A stretch of 64,000 nt of DNA from Maricaulis sp034659015 (GCA_034659015.1 JAYEGL010000012.1:62001-126000); one strand, 5' to 3'; shown: positions 1 through 9,589, counted from the first letter of the stretch. Notes: generated by a model from the sequence alone, not told the origin. Numbers and translations are program-made.

Positions 1-2713
1 CGGCCGGTGTATCGTCGGGCCAGTCGGTGACGGCCAGGGCCGGCAGGTTCACCCACAGGCCGTCCTTGCGGATACGGTCCAGGGCGCCCGGATCACCGAC
101 CAGGGCATCGAAGGCCTCGCCGGCTTCGGCGATCGCCTTGATCTCGTGCATCCCGCCCGCCGGCGTGACGTCATAACCCGCGGCTGCCAGCAACGGTGCA
201 ATCATGCGGCGCGCGAAAGCGTCGGCATCGACCAGCAGGACCTTGCGGCGGCGCGAGGCGGAGCGGCGCTGGATATCGCCGGCCCGCGACTGGTCGAGAT
301 ACCAGGCGATGTCGACAACGTCGGTGGCCTTGCCCTTGATGATGGCCGACCCGATGACGCCCTGCTTGTCGGAGGACATCTGCATGTCGACACGCTCCTC
401 GACGACGTCGACGATCTGGTCGACGGCCAGGCCGATGGCGGTATGGTTCTCGGCAAACACCAGGACCGGCAGACGCTGGCCTTCGGTGCAATTGATCTGC
501 GAGCCCAGAGGAACGATCGGCATCAGACGGCCGCGATACTGCACGACCTGGCGGTCGTTGGTCGTCTCGATCGTATCCGGGTCGAACTCTTCCAGACGCG
601 TGACCAGGGCCAGCGGAACCGCTTTGGGCTCCTCGCCGCCGGCCCGGACCAGAAGCAGGCGCTGGGTCTGCTGATCGATTTCGGTCACGGAGGCGCTGGA
701 CATGTCGTAGGCCGCATCCTCTTCCATCGCGGAAACGATCTCGCCGGCCAGGCCGTTGGGATCCAGGATCATGATGACGGAACCGTCGCCCAGAATGGTC
801 GCGCCGGAATATGCGGACACATTGCGCAGCGAATCCGAGAGCGGCTTGACGACGATTTCCTCGGTGTCGAGGACGTTGTCGACGACCAGGCCGACATTGC
901 GGCCGCCGGCATCGAGCACGACCACAAAGGCCGCCTCGTCATCGCCGCCACCGCCATGGGCCTCGCCCACGCCGAGGACATCATGCAGGTCGACGATCGG
1001 CATCAGCCGGTCGCGCAGACGCATGACACGGGCGCCGTGAAGGTTTTCAACCGTGTGCTCGGAACCGGCGCCGACGCGGACCAGTTCGCGCACCGCAAGC
1101 TGCGGGATGGCGAAACGTTCCTCGTCGCAGCCGACGATGAGCGCCGACACGATGGCCAGGGTAAGCGGGATCTTGATCGAGAAGTGCGAGCCGCGACCGG
1201 CCGTGGAGGCCACGTCGACGACACCGCCGATCTGTTCGATATTCGTGCGCACCACGTCCATGCCGACGCCGCGGCCGGACAGGTTGGTGACCTTCGCCGC
1301 CGTGGAGAAGCCGGCCGCGAAGATGAAGCGGTGGATCTGGGCCTCCGTCATCCGCTCCAGCTCTTCGTGCGTGGTCAGCCCCTTCTCCAGGGCCTTCTCG
1401 CCGATGCGCTTGGTATCCAGTCCCTTGCCGTCATCGGCAATGGAAATAATGATGTGGCCGCCTTCATGGTAGGCGGACAGCTTGATCGTGCCCTTCTCCG
1501 GCTTGCCGGCATTGGCCCGTTCAGCAGGCGTTTCCAGACCGTGGTCGGCCGAGTTGCGGACCATGTGGGTGAGCGGATCCTTGATCAGCTCCAGCACCTG
1601 GCGGTCCAGTTCGGTATCCTGGCCTTCCATGACCAGTTCGATCTTCTTGCCGAGATCGGTCGACACGTCGCGGATGATACGCGGCAGCTTGCGCCAGGCG
1701 TCGCCGATCGGCTGCATGCGGGTCTTCATGACACCGTCCTGCAGCTCGCCGGTCACGGCCGACAGACGCTGGAGCGGGCCTTTCAGCTCCTCGTCTTCCA
1801 TGCCGCGAATGGTCTGGATCAGCTGGTTCCGGGTCAGCACGAGCTCGGAGACCGTCGTCATCAGGCCTTCAAGCACATCCACGGTGACGCGAACCGTCTG
1901 CTGGACGCGCGGGCCGCCTTCGCCGGCCGCATGATCGCCGCCCTTCAGCTCGGCCATGGCCGTCTGCAGGGCTTCTTCCTGGCTCATGTCCTCGGTGATC
2001 AGCGAAGCCGGTTCGGCCGGCGCGCTCGCCGGATCGACTTCGGCGTTCTGGAACGCGGCTTCCAGCTCGGCAGCCGAGACTTCGCCCGGACGCAGCTCGC
2101 GGCCGAGTTCGGGATCGAAATCGCCGGCCCCGAGAAATTCCTCATTGCCCGCATCCGCGGCCGCCGGTTCGCCCGGATCGTTGGCCGGATCGACTTCGGC
2201 GTTCTGGAACGCGGCCTCCAGATCGGCAAGCGACACTTCGCCCGGACGCAGCTCGCGGCCGAGATCCTGGTCCCAGCCCTCCGGATGCTCCGGCTCGGCA
2301 GCCGGCGCGTCGGCGGCGGGGGCCGCATCCTCGAGCTTGCCCATCGCTGCGTCTTCGAGCTTGGAAATGAGTGCGGTGTCCTCACCGGCCGGCTCGGCAC
2401 CGGTTTCCTCGAGCGCTTCGAGAAGCACCTTGATCTGGTCGATGGCTTCGAGCACCAGCGTCACCATGGGCGGCGACACGGCGAGTTCGCCGTCGCGGAA
2501 CTTGCCCAGCAGCGTTTCGCCGGCGTGCGCGACAGCTTCCAGACGCGGCAGTCCGAGGAAGCCGCAAGTCCCTTTGACGGTGTGAAGAAGGCGGAAAATG
2601 TTGTCGAGAATGGCCCGGTCTTCCGGGTTATTCTCGAAACGCACCAGCTCCGCGTCGATGACGTCCAGGCTCTCGGCCGTTTCCGTCAAAAACTCGCTGA
2701 TGAGATCATCCAT
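1..2713 (-). CDS. cheA: Hybrid chemotaxis histidine kinase CheA with C-terminal receiver domain (partial, 3' end outside window)
   Basis: CheA phosphorylates CheY/CheB in response to chemoreceptors in a CheW-coupled array. The N-terminal HPt domain contains the motif LLHTVKGTCGFLGL with the phosphoacceptor at His44. A long acidic Ala/Glu/Asp linker follows, holding two near-identical copies of a module with core GRELRPGEVS. Then come the dimerisation and kinase domains (N box HMVRNSADHGLE, G1 box ADDGKG, G2 box GRGVGMDVV), two CheW-like segments, and a receiver-like domain (VLLVDADAF) that runs to about residue 904 at the window edge. The start at 2713 gives an intact HPt domain. ChpT lies 130 bp upstream on the same strand, so co-transcription is possible. 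The receiver makes this a CheA-REC hybrid, as in several alphaproteobacterial chemotaxis clusters. The remaining che genes would lie to the left of the window. Confidence 0.95.
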   Translation of the reverse strand, partial: MDDLISEFLTETAESLDVIDAELVRFENNPEDRAILDNIFRLLHTVKGTCGFLGLPRLEAVAHAGETLLGKFRDGELAVSPPMVTLVLEAIDQIKVLLEALEETGAEPAGEDTALISKLEDAAMGKLEDAAPAADAPAAEPEHPEGWDQDLGRELRPGEVSLADLEAAFQNAEVDPANDPGEPAAADAGNEEFLGAGDFDPELGRELRPGEVSAAELEAAFQNAEVDPASAPAEPASLITEDMSQEEALQTAMAELKGGDHAAGEGGPRVQQTVRVTVDVLEGLMTTVSELVLTRNQLIQTIRGMEDEELKGPLQRLSAVTGELQDGVMKTRMQPIGDAWRKLPRIIRDVSTDLGKKIELVMEGQDTELDRQVLELIKDPLTHMVRNSADHGLETPAERANAGKPEKGTIKLSAYHEGGHIIISIADDGKGLDTKRIGEKALEKGLTTHEELERMTEAQIHRFIFAAGFSTAAKVTNLSGRGVGMDVVRTNIEQIGGVVDVASTAGRGSHFSIKIPLTLAIVSALIVGCDEERFAIPQLAVRELVRVGAGSEHTVENLHGARVMRLRDRLMPIVDLHDVLGVGEAHGGGGDDEAAFVVVLDAGGRNVGLVVDNVLDTEEIVVKPLSDSLRNVSAYSGATILGDGSVIMILDPNGLAGEIVSAMEEDAAYDMSSASVTEIDQQTQRLLLVRAGGEEPKAVPLALVTRLEEFDPDTIETTNDRQVVQYRGRLMPIVPLGSQINCTEGQRLPVLVFAENHTAIGLAVDQIVDVVEERVDMQMSSDKQGVIGSAIIKGKATDVVDIAWYLDQSRAGDIQRRSASRRRKVLLVDADAFARRMIAPLLAAAGYDVTPAGGMHEIKAIAEAGEAFDALVGDPGALDRIRKDGLWVNLPALAVTDWPDDTPA
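2031..2265 (-). repeat. In-frame direct duplication in the cheA linker
   Basis: Copies at about 2031-2109 and 2187-2265 are nearly identical over ~79 bp and lie 156 bp apart, a multiple of three, so the frame is kept. Each encodes a GRELRPGEVS motif followed by a short Leu/Glu/Ala helix and AEVDPA. The sequence between the copies also has related Ala/Glu/Gly composition, so the unit is probably about 52 residues. Confidence 0.85.
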
Positions 2714-2843
2714 GGCAGGCCCCGTGCGGTCGTTATTCCAGCACAACCTGCCAGTGGTTAGTTAACGGACTGTTGGCCCGGCGCGTCTCTTTTCAATTCC
2801 TGTGCGAATAGAATATTAGCAGCCCTCGGAAGACCTTGCGCCG

Positions 2844-3515
2844 TCAGCCGATCATGCCTTCGGGCGGTTTGACCAGGGCCACGAACTCCACGCGCTCGCC
2901 ATCGGCGTGGGCGCTGACCCGGCCGCCCGCACCGCGCGCGATCAGGGCGGCGTAATAGGGCTGAATGGAGCGTCCGTCGAAGCCGTTCTCCGGGGCCTGC
3001 CCCTCGAGCGCCGAGGCCGTTCCGGCTTCGAGGCGGGCCCGCGGCCCCTCGGTGACGATCCGCAGACGCGCTCCGCCGGCCGCATCGGTCGCCTCGACCG
3101 TCACCGTACCGCCCCGCGGTGCCGCGTCGACACCGAGAATGCACAGATTGAGCAGAAGGCGCGCCGCGGCCTTCTCGAGACCGGCGGCTTCGACTTTCCA
3201 GACGATCTCCGGCTTGTAGGCAGAGAACATGTTCTCGGTCAGGCGCTTGAGCTCGCGCGTATCGAGCACGCCGGGCGCGGACCCGCCGGCCCCGAAAGCC
3301 AGGCGCGAGAATTCGAGCTTGGCCTGGGCCTGACGCGCACTTTCGCGCACCAGTCCCATTGCGTCCTCGTGCATCTCGGCCGACTCCTCGTCGTCCAGCA
3401 CGCTCAGCGCCGCGCCCAGCGCGGAGACCGGGCTGACCAGGTCGTGACAGAGACGTGCGCACAGGAGGGCGGCAAGCTGTTCGGCGGTGAGTTCGTCGGC
3501 AAAATCGTCAAGCAT
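2844..3515 (-). CDS. chpT: Histidine phosphotransferase ChpT
   Basis: ChpT carries phosphate from the hybrid kinase CckA to CtrA and CpdR in the alphaproteobacterial cell-cycle phosphorelay. This 223-residue protein has the family layout: a DHp-like helical hairpin with the phosphoacceptor motif LCHDLVSPVSALG near residue 24, then a degenerate Bergerat-type domain (LLLNLCILGVDAAPRGG; C-terminal FVALVKPPEGMIG) that lacks ATP-binding glycine boxes, as expected for ChpT. I chose the ATG at 3515 (MLDDFADELTAEQLA) because an upstream in-frame ATG adds only an Arg-rich extension of 28 residues. Its product matches ChpT in length and in the position of the histidine. It is followed by cheA on the same strand. 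Confidence 0.9.
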   Translation of the reverse strand: MLDDFADELTAEQLAALLCARLCHDLVSPVSALGAALSVLDDEESAEMHEDAMGLVRESARQAQAKLEFSRLAFGAGGSAPGVLDTRELKRLTENMFSAYKPEIVWKVEAAGLEKAAARLLLNLCILGVDAAPRGGTVTVEATDAAGGARLRIVTEGPRARLEAGTASALEGQAPENGFDGRSIQPYYAALIARGAGGRVSAHADGERVEFVALVKPPEGMIG

Positions 3516-3732
3516 GGCCGTATCGATACACGATTCTCCCCCGCGCTCGCCCCTTTTCGCAGTCCTTTCTGCGCGCCGCCGCCGTAAAGGACTTGGCAAG
3601 GGGATCAGTGCAAGTCATGATTCACGTGGCTATTGGGGGCTCTCCGCAGTCCGTGCCCGACCGGCACCGGACGGCGCGAGACTTGCTAGACATCACGTGT
3701 GACACACCGTGTCTTTATGAGCTGACCGGAGT

Positions 3733-5229
3733 ATGGACGCCGACATGTCCGGATTTGACGTATCCCGTGCCGACACCCAACGCACCCGCGGTCTCGTGGC
3801 CTTTGCCAGCCTGACGCTGTCCACCGTACTTCTCGTTGCCCTCATGACGGGCAATGAGCCGCAGAGCGACGCGTCGCCCATCGGCCCGCAGACCGATATG
3901 GAAAGCCCGCTCGCAGCCACGCCACCGATCCGGCCCGATGATATCGCCGAGGCCAGTCAGGCATCTGCGGCCGAACCTCCGGCCATGACCCGCGCCGTGG
4001 CGCTCGATCCGGTCGAACTCAATTATTCCGCCTTCACCGATTGCGTGGCCTGTGCCACGACGATCCAGGTCGAACGCGAAGTGCCGCGCGGCGGCACGCT
4101 GGCCGGTGTCCTCGACGATGCCGGTATCGACCGTGTCGAGGCGGCCCGCGCCGTGGCCGCCCTGAACACGGTCTACGACCTGCGCTATCTGCGCGCCGGC
4201 GAACGCATCCGGCTCTATGTCGAAACGACACCGGATGCCGAGGGCGGCGACGAGGCGGCGGCCTTGCGGTTGAACGGCCTGTCCTTCCGTCCCGATGTGG
4301 AACGCTCGATCACCGTGGCACGCACCTGGGACGACGAGTTCCGCGCCCGGGAAATCCAGGCGACCTTCGATCGCGAGATGGTTCGCGCCACCGGCGACAT
4401 CAGTACGTCGCTCTATGTCGACGCGCTCAACGCCGGCGCGACGGACCGCGTGGTCGTCGAGCTGGCCGGCGTTCTGGCCTATGCCATCGACTTCCAGCGC
4501 TCGATCCAGCCGGGCGACGAGTTCGACATTCTGTTCGAACGTTTCATCGACGATGAGGGCGATGTCGCCCGCACCGGCGACATTCTTTACGTGCGCTATG
4601 CCGGCCGGGGCGAGCCGAAGGAATTCTTCCGCTACGAGACCGAGGACGGGATCGTCGGCTACTACACGTCCGAAGGGGCGAGCGCCCAGCGCCTGCTGAT
4701 GCTGACGCCCATCAATGGCGCGCGTCTCTCCTCGCACTTCTCGCGGGCGCGCCGTCATCCGATCCTGGGCTATACGCGCCGCCACAACGGCACAGACTTC
4801 GCCGCGCCCACAGGCACGCCGGTCTTCGCGGCCGGCAATGGTATCGTCGAACGCGCCAACCGGTTCGGCAGTTTCGGCAATTATGTCCGTATCCGCCACG
4901 CCAACGGCTATCAGACCGCCTATGCCCACCTGAACGGTTTCGCCCGGGGCATCCGCTCCGGCTCGCGCGTGACCCAGGGACAGGTGATCGCCTATGTCGG
5001 CACGACGGGCCGCTCCACGGGCCCGCACCTGCACTATGAAGTCCACCACAACGGCACGCCGGTGAACCCGATGACGCTGGATCTGCCCACGGGCCGCCAG
5101 CTGAACGAGGACGAGATCGAACTCTTCGAGGCCGAACGCGACCGGATCCTGGCGATCCGCGATGCCGCGCCGGCCGCGTCCGAGGGGAATGCGCCGGTGA
5201 TGGCGGATGCCGGCAACGGAGCGCAGTAG
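3733..5229 (+). CDS. M23 (LytM) family peptidoglycan peptidase, membrane anchored
   Basis: The protein has 498 residues. One N-terminal transmembrane segment (about residues 21-38) is followed by a long periplasmic region and a C-terminal LytM domain (about 335-445). The zinc motifs are present: HNGTDF gives the His and Asp ligands, and GPHLHYEVH gives the second HxH. With all ligands kept, it is probably an active endopeptidase rather than an EnvC-type activator. The middle region (about 100-330) resembles the beta-rich substrate-shielding part of OapA/NlpD/MepM-like proteins (DLRYLRAGERIRLYV). The tail after about 450 is Ala/Glu rich. The gene is divergent from chpT, with 217 bp between them. 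The substrate is inferred from the family. Confidence 0.88.
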   Translation: MDADMSGFDVSRADTQRTRGLVAFASLTLSTVLLVALMTGNEPQSDASPIGPQTDMESPLAATPPIRPDDIAEASQASAAEPPAMTRAVALDPVELNYSAFTDCVACATTIQVEREVPRGGTLAGVLDDAGIDRVEAARAVAALNTVYDLRYLRAGERIRLYVETTPDAEGGDEAAALRLNGLSFRPDVERSITVARTWDDEFRAREIQATFDREMVRATGDISTSLYVDALNAGATDRVVVELAGVLAYAIDFQRSIQPGDEFDILFERFIDDEGDVARTGDILYVRYAGRGEPKEFFRYETEDGIVGYYTSEGASAQRLLMLTPINGARLSSHFSRARRHPILGYTRRHNGTDFAAPTGTPVFAAGNGIVERANRFGSFGNYVRIRHANGYQTAYAHLNGFARGIRSGSRVTQGQVIAYVGTTGRSTGPHLHYEVHHNGTPVNPMTLDLPTGRQLNEDEIELFEAERDRILAIRDAAPAASEGNAPVMADAGNGAQ

Positions 5230-5432
5230 CGGATCGGCCGACGCTTCCCGCTTGACCGGTCTGCAGCGCAGGTATAGGGACAGCGCCGGTCTGGAGATAC
5301 CGGCCGCTCGCTGGCGCAAGCCTTGGTGAAATCTCCCCTGACATGTCCCAACGCCCGTGACCTGTATCCATGCGGCGCGATGGCAATGCGAGCCCCGTCG
5401 AAAACCCGCATGCGACACGGCATGAGGCTGAC

Positions 5433-5873
5433 ATGACCCATAATCCCGTTCCCCTTCCCGGGATCGACGCGCTGAAAGCGCAGGCGAAGCGCCTGCGCAA
5501 ATCGCTCGAGGCGGAAGGCAATTTCATCTCCCACTCCGAAGCGCTGGAGCTGATTGCCCACCAGCACGGCTATCGCGACTGGAATACGGTCCACGCCGCC
5601 TGCGGCAATCGCCCGGAGAGCCCGCTCTCGCTCGGCTCCCAGGTGTCCGGCCACTATCTCGGCCAGAGCTTCAAGGGCACGGTCATCGGACTGACCCGGC
5701 TGGGCGACGGCACGCGCTATCGCGTCACGCTCGACCTGGACGAAGCCGTCGATGTGGTCACGTTCGAGAGTTTCTCGGCCTGGCGTAAACGCATCAACGC
5801 CACGGTGGGCCGCGACGGCGTGTCGGCAGCGCGCACCTCCAACGGCCGGCCGCACCTGGAGATCCGGCTCTAG
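5433..5873 (+). CDS. Glyoxalase-related (Glyoxalase_8 domain) small protein
   Basis: This 146-residue soluble protein has the motif SHSEALELIAHQHGYRDWNT, which I recognise from the glyoxalase-superfamily-related domain family (Glyoxalase_8), whose biochemical role is not established. The second half (QSFKGTVIGL, DEAVDVVTFESF) looks like a small beta-barrel. Start: the ATG at 5433 is preceded by GAGG and opens with MTHNPVPLPGIDALKAQAK, the usual family beginning; an ATG 63 bp upstream adds unrelated residues. It is transcribed toward clpB, and the pair share a bidirectional terminator. I infer no function beyond the family name. Confidence 0.75.
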   Translation: MTHNPVPLPGIDALKAQAKRLRKSLEAEGNFISHSEALELIAHQHGYRDWNTVHAACGNRPESPLSLGSQVSGHYLGQSFKGTVIGLTRLGDGTRYRVTLDLDEAVDVVTFESFSAWRKRINATVGRDGVSAARTSNGRPHLEIRL

Positions 5874-5877
5874 ACAA

Positions 5878-5911
5878 AATCAGGCCCGCGACGGGAGTCG
5901 CGGGCCTGATT
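5878..5911. terminator. Bidirectional intrinsic terminator
   Basis: A perfect inverted repeat with arm CAGGCCCGCGAC, loop GGGA and the complementary arm, flanked by AAT and ATT. It lies between the stop at 5873 and the end of clpB at 5936, so it can serve both converging genes. The T tract is short. Confidence 0.75.
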
Positions 5912-5935
5912 CCTTGCCTCAGTTGACGCCTGGCC

Positions 5936-8548
5936 TCAGTTCACCACCGCGTGCAGCGGCCTGCGCTGGCCGATGGCGACGCCGTTGACGGTGAGCACGC
6001 CGGCCTCGGTCGAGACCTTGATCGTATCGCCGTCCTTGAGCTCGCCTTCCAGCAGGAGGCGGGCCAGCGGGTCCTGGAGCTCCTTCTGGATAACGCGCTT
6101 GAGCGGACGCGCCCCGTAGGCGGGGTCGTAGCCCTTGGCCGCGAGCCATTCGCGCGCCGTTTCGTCCAGCTCGATCGTCATGCGGCGATCTTCCAGCAGC
6201 TTGGCCAGACGCTCGATCTGGATGTCCACGATGGCGCCCATATGCTCCTGCGCGAGCTTGCGGAACAGGATGATCTCGTCGACCCGGTTGAGGAATTCGG
6301 GACGGAAATGTCCGCGCACCGCATTCATCACCTGATCGCGCGCCTCTTCGGCATCGTCCACCTGTTGCAGGAATTCCGCCCCCAGGTTCGACGTCATGAT
6401 GATGATGGTGTTGCGGAAATCCACCGTGCGGCCCTGACCGTCGGTCAGGCGGCCGTCGTCGAGCACCTGCAGCAGCACGTTGAACACGTCCGGGTGCGCC
6501 TTCTCGATCTCGTCGAGCAGCACGACCTGGTAGGGTCGGCGGCGGACGGCTTCGGTGAGCGCACCGCCCTCCTCATAGCCGACATAGCCCGGAGGCGCGC
6601 CGATCATGCGGGCGACGGAGTGTTTCTCCATGAATTCCGACATGTCCATGCGCGTGACCGCGTGTTCGTCGTCGAACAGGAATTCGGCGAGCGCCTTGGT
6701 GAGCTCGGTCTTGCCGACGCCCGTGGGACCCAGGAAGAGGAAGGAGCCGATCGGACGGGCCGGATCCTTCAGGCCCGCACGCGCCCGGCGCACGGCATCG
6801 GACACGGCGTTGAGCGCCGCATCCTGGCCGACCACGCGATTGTGCAAGGCGTCTTCCATGCGCAGCAGCTTGTCGCGCTCGCCTTCCAGCATCTTGTCGA
6901 CCGGTACGCCGGTCCAGCGCGAGACGACGTGGGCGATCTGCTCGTCATCGACGATTTCCTGCACCATCTGACCGTCCTGGCCGTCGGCCTCCGCCTCGGC
7001 TTCGGCCAGCTTGCGCTCCAGTTCGGGCAGGCGGCCATACTTGATCTCCGACGCCTTGCCGAGATCGCCGCGGCGTTCCGCATCGACCAGTTCGTTACGG
7101 GCCCGGTCCAGCTCTTCCTTGATGGTCGTCGCAGACGCCAGCTTTTCCTTTTCCGCACGCCAGGTCGCCGTCAGCTCGGCCGACCGGCTTTCCAGCTCGG
7201 CGATTTCCTTTTCGAGCGTCTTGAGGCGCTCCTTGGAGGCATCATCGCTCTCCTTCTTCAGCGCCTCGGCCTCGATCTTCAGCTGGATCGCCCGTCGATC
7301 GATCTCGTCGAGCTCCTCCGGCTTGGAATCCACCTGCATGCGCAGGCGCGAAGCAGCCTCGTCCATCAGGTCGATGGCCTTGTCCGGCAGGAAACGGTCG
7401 GTGATGTAGCGGTTGGAGAGATTGGCCGCGGCAACGATCGCACTGTCGGCGATGCGCACGCCATGGTGCACCTCGTACTTTTCCTTCAGACCGCGCAGGA
7501 TCGAAACCGTGTCTTCCACGGACGGCTCGTCCACGAAGACCGGCTGGAAACGGCGGGCGAGCGCGGCGTCCTTCTCCACATGCTTGCGGTACTCGTCCAG
7601 CGTGGTGGCGCCGACGCAGTGCAGCTCGCCGCGCGCCAGGGCCGGCTTGAGGAGGTTGGACGCATCCATGGCGCCATCGGTCTTGCCGGCGCCGACCAGG
7701 GTGTGCATCTCGTCGATGAAGAGGATGATCTGGCCATTGGCCGACTGCACCTCGTTGAGCACGGACTTCAGGCGTTCCTCGAACTCGCCGCGATATTTCG
7801 CACCGGCGATCAGGGCGCCCATGTCCAGCGCCAGCAGACGCTTGTCCTTGAGGCTTTCCGGCACATCGCCATTGACGATGCGCAGGGCGAGGCCTTCGGC
7901 GATCGCCGTCTTGCCGACGCCCGGTTCGCCGATCAGCACGGGATTGTTCTTGGTGCGGCGGGAGAGGACCTGGATGGCGCGGCGGATTTCCTCGTCGCGG
8001 CCGATCACCGGGTCCAGCTTGCCCTCGCGCGCCACCTCGGTGAGATCGCGCGCATATTTCTTCAGCGCCTCATAGCTGTCTTCGGCCGACTGGCTGTCGG
8101 CGGTCCGGCCCTGGCGCAGGTCGTTGATTGCGGTGTTGAGCGCCTGCGGCGTCACGCCGGCGGCCTTGAGCACGTCATAGGCCTTGTTGCCGGCCGTCAG
8201 GCTGATCGCCTGCAGCACGCGCTCGGCGGTGACATACTGGTCGCCGGCCTTCTGGGCGGCTTCCTCGGCAGCACCGAAAATCTTGGCTGTCTCCGGCGCG
8301 AGGTAGAGCTTGCCTTCCCCGCCTTCCACTTTCGGGATGGCGGCAATGGCCTGGTCAGTCCCGTCCTGCACCTGGCGCACGCGGCCGCCGGCGGCTTCGA
8401 TGAGGTTGGCCGCGAGCCCGGCCTCGTCGTCCAGCAAGGCCTTGAGCACGTGCTCCGGCGCGAATTGCTGGTGGCTCGATTTCAGTGCCAGGCCCTGGGC
8501 AGCCTGGACGATGGACCGCGCGCGATCCGTATATTTCTCAAAATCCAT
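5936..8548 (-). CDS. clpB: ATP-dependent protein disaggregase ClpB
   Basis: ClpB is the Hsp100 AAA+ chaperone that, with DnaK, pulls proteins out of aggregates in the cytoplasm. The 870-residue length is typical. Domains in order: Clp-N (1-150), NBD1 with Walker A GEPGVGKT (207-214) and Walker B ILFIDEMHTL, a coiled-coil middle domain (about 410-530), NBD2 with Walker A GPTGVGKT and Walker B VLLDEIEKAHPDVF, and the C-terminal D2-small domain. No ClpP-loop motif is apparent, which agrees with ClpB. The start at 8548 (MDFEKYTDRARSIVQ) has a GGGAGAT ribosome-binding site about 5 bases upstream. It stands alone, divergent from the MOSC gene. Confidence 0.98.
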   Translation of the reverse strand: MDFEKYTDRARSIVQAAQGLALKSSHQQFAPEHVLKALLDDEAGLAANLIEAAGGRVRQVQDGTDQAIAAIPKVEGGEGKLYLAPETAKIFGAAEEAAQKAGDQYVTAERVLQAISLTAGNKAYDVLKAAGVTPQALNTAINDLRQGRTADSQSAEDSYEALKKYARDLTEVAREGKLDPVIGRDEEIRRAIQVLSRRTKNNPVLIGEPGVGKTAIAEGLALRIVNGDVPESLKDKRLLALDMGALIAGAKYRGEFEERLKSVLNEVQSANGQIILFIDEMHTLVGAGKTDGAMDASNLLKPALARGELHCVGATTLDEYRKHVEKDAALARRFQPVFVDEPSVEDTVSILRGLKEKYEVHHGVRIADSAIVAAANLSNRYITDRFLPDKAIDLMDEAASRLRMQVDSKPEELDEIDRRAIQLKIEAEALKKESDDASKERLKTLEKEIAELESRSAELTATWRAEKEKLASATTIKEELDRARNELVDAERRGDLGKASEIKYGRLPELERKLAEAEAEADGQDGQMVQEIVDDEQIAHVVSRWTGVPVDKMLEGERDKLLRMEDALHNRVVGQDAALNAVSDAVRRARAGLKDPARPIGSFLFLGPTGVGKTELTKALAEFLFDDEHAVTRMDMSEFMEKHSVARMIGAPPGYVGYEEGGALTEAVRRRPYQVVLLDEIEKAHPDVFNVLLQVLDDGRLTDGQGRTVDFRNTIIIMTSNLGAEFLQQVDDAEEARDQVMNAVRGHFRPEFLNRVDEIILFRKLAQEHMGAIVDIQIERLAKLLEDRRMTIELDETAREWLAAKGYDPAYGARPLKRVIQKELQDPLARLLLEGELKDGDTIKVSTEAGVLTVNGVAIGQRRPLHAVVN

Positions 8549-8704
8549 ATCGATCTCCCAAATCAGGCGAGATAACGTTCCGGCCATCGCCTTAGATCAA
8601 GCACGATGACGCCGCGTTTCATGGAGCATGTAGGTGTGGCTGTTCGGTCACACAAGTGCTTCGGTCGCGACATTCTGACCCCTTTTCGGAGCGCCCAGTC
8701 CGCC

Positions 8705-9478
8705 ATGGCCCAGCTTACCGCAATTACCCGCTTTCCGGTAAAGGGGCTGGGCCCGGACCGGCTGGAAACCGCCGACCTCACGGCCGGCCGTACCCTGCCG
8801 CACGACCGGCAGTGGGCCATCGAGAACGGACCCGGCCCGTTCGACCCGGACAATCCCGGTCACGTGAAGAAAAAGCATTTCCTGATGCTGGCCGGACAGG
8901 CCGAACTGGCGCGCCTGGCCTGCCGCTACGATGCGGCCGCGCACCAGTTTGAAGTCACGCTGGACGATAACCGGACGATATCCGTGTCTCTCGACGATCC
9001 GGATACCCACAAGCCTCTGTTCGATGCGCTTGCAACCCTGCTGGGCGATGCCGTGCGCGGCCCGCTGCGGATTGTCCATGCGCCCGGTCAGGCCATGACA
9101 GACATCCCCGAACCGCATCTTTCCATCATCAATGCAGCATCGGTGCGCCAGCTGTCCGAAAAGACCGGGCACGATCTCGACCCGCTGCGTTTCCGCGGCA
9201 ATCTGCTGATCGACGGGCCGGCGCCCTGGAGCGAATTCGACTGGATCGGCCGGACACTGCAGATCGGCGCGGCGCGGCTCAAGGTGCAAAGGCGCATCCG
9301 GCGCTGCGCGGCGACCAGCGTGGATCTGCAACGCGGCGTCCGCAATATCGACGTGCCCAAAGCGCTTTTCGAGCATTACGGGCACATGGATTGCGGCGTC
9401 TATGCGAGCGTGGAAACCGGCGGACGCATCTCGTCCGGCGACCCGGTTGTGCTTGAGGACGACATCCTCAGGACATAA
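8705..9478 (+). CDS. MOSC domain protein (mARC/YcbX-like)
   Basis: The 257-residue protein has an N-terminal MOSC_N beta-barrel (ITRFPVKGLGPDRLE, then LPHDRQWAIENG) and a C-terminal MOSC domain with RRCAATSVDLQRG; Cys201 corresponds to the conserved molybdenum-cofactor ligand. YcbX and mARC relatives reduce N-hydroxylated substrates. The substrate here is unknown. There is no fused ferredoxin domain, so it would need a separate electron donor, none of which is adjacent. I preferred the ATG at 8705 (MAQLTAITRF), where family homology begins; an in-frame ATG 99 bp upstream would add an unrelated stretch inside the clpB promoter region. Confidence 0.85.
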   Translation: MAQLTAITRFPVKGLGPDRLETADLTAGRTLPHDRQWAIENGPGPFDPDNPGHVKKKHFLMLAGQAELARLACRYDAAAHQFEVTLDDNRTISVSLDDPDTHKPLFDALATLLGDAVRGPLRIVHAPGQAMTDIPEPHLSIINAASVRQLSEKTGHDLDPLRFRGNLLIDGPAPWSEFDWIGRTLQIGAARLKVQRRIRRCAATSVDLQRGVRNIDVPKALFEHYGHMDCGVYASVETGGRISSGDPVVLEDDILRT

Positions 9479-9589
9479 CCGGGCCGTTCCGGGCCCCAGC
9501 TTCCCACCGCCCGCAGACAGCCTGGCGACAGAATTACCGGTTCGGCCTGATCCCTGGCCCGGCCACGGGCAGCGATGCGGGCTGAGCGC

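Noticed and set aside
146..2761. A long plus-strand open frame opposite cheA
   Set aside because: The minus-strand frame gives a complete CheA with HPt, kinase and CheW-like domains; the opposite frame has no recognisable motifs and mirrors a high-GC codon pattern.
5951..8575. An 874-codon plus-strand frame opposite clpB
   Set aside because: ClpB is unmistakable on the minus strand; the antisense frame consists of His/Gln/Leu/Asp-rich shadow sequence.
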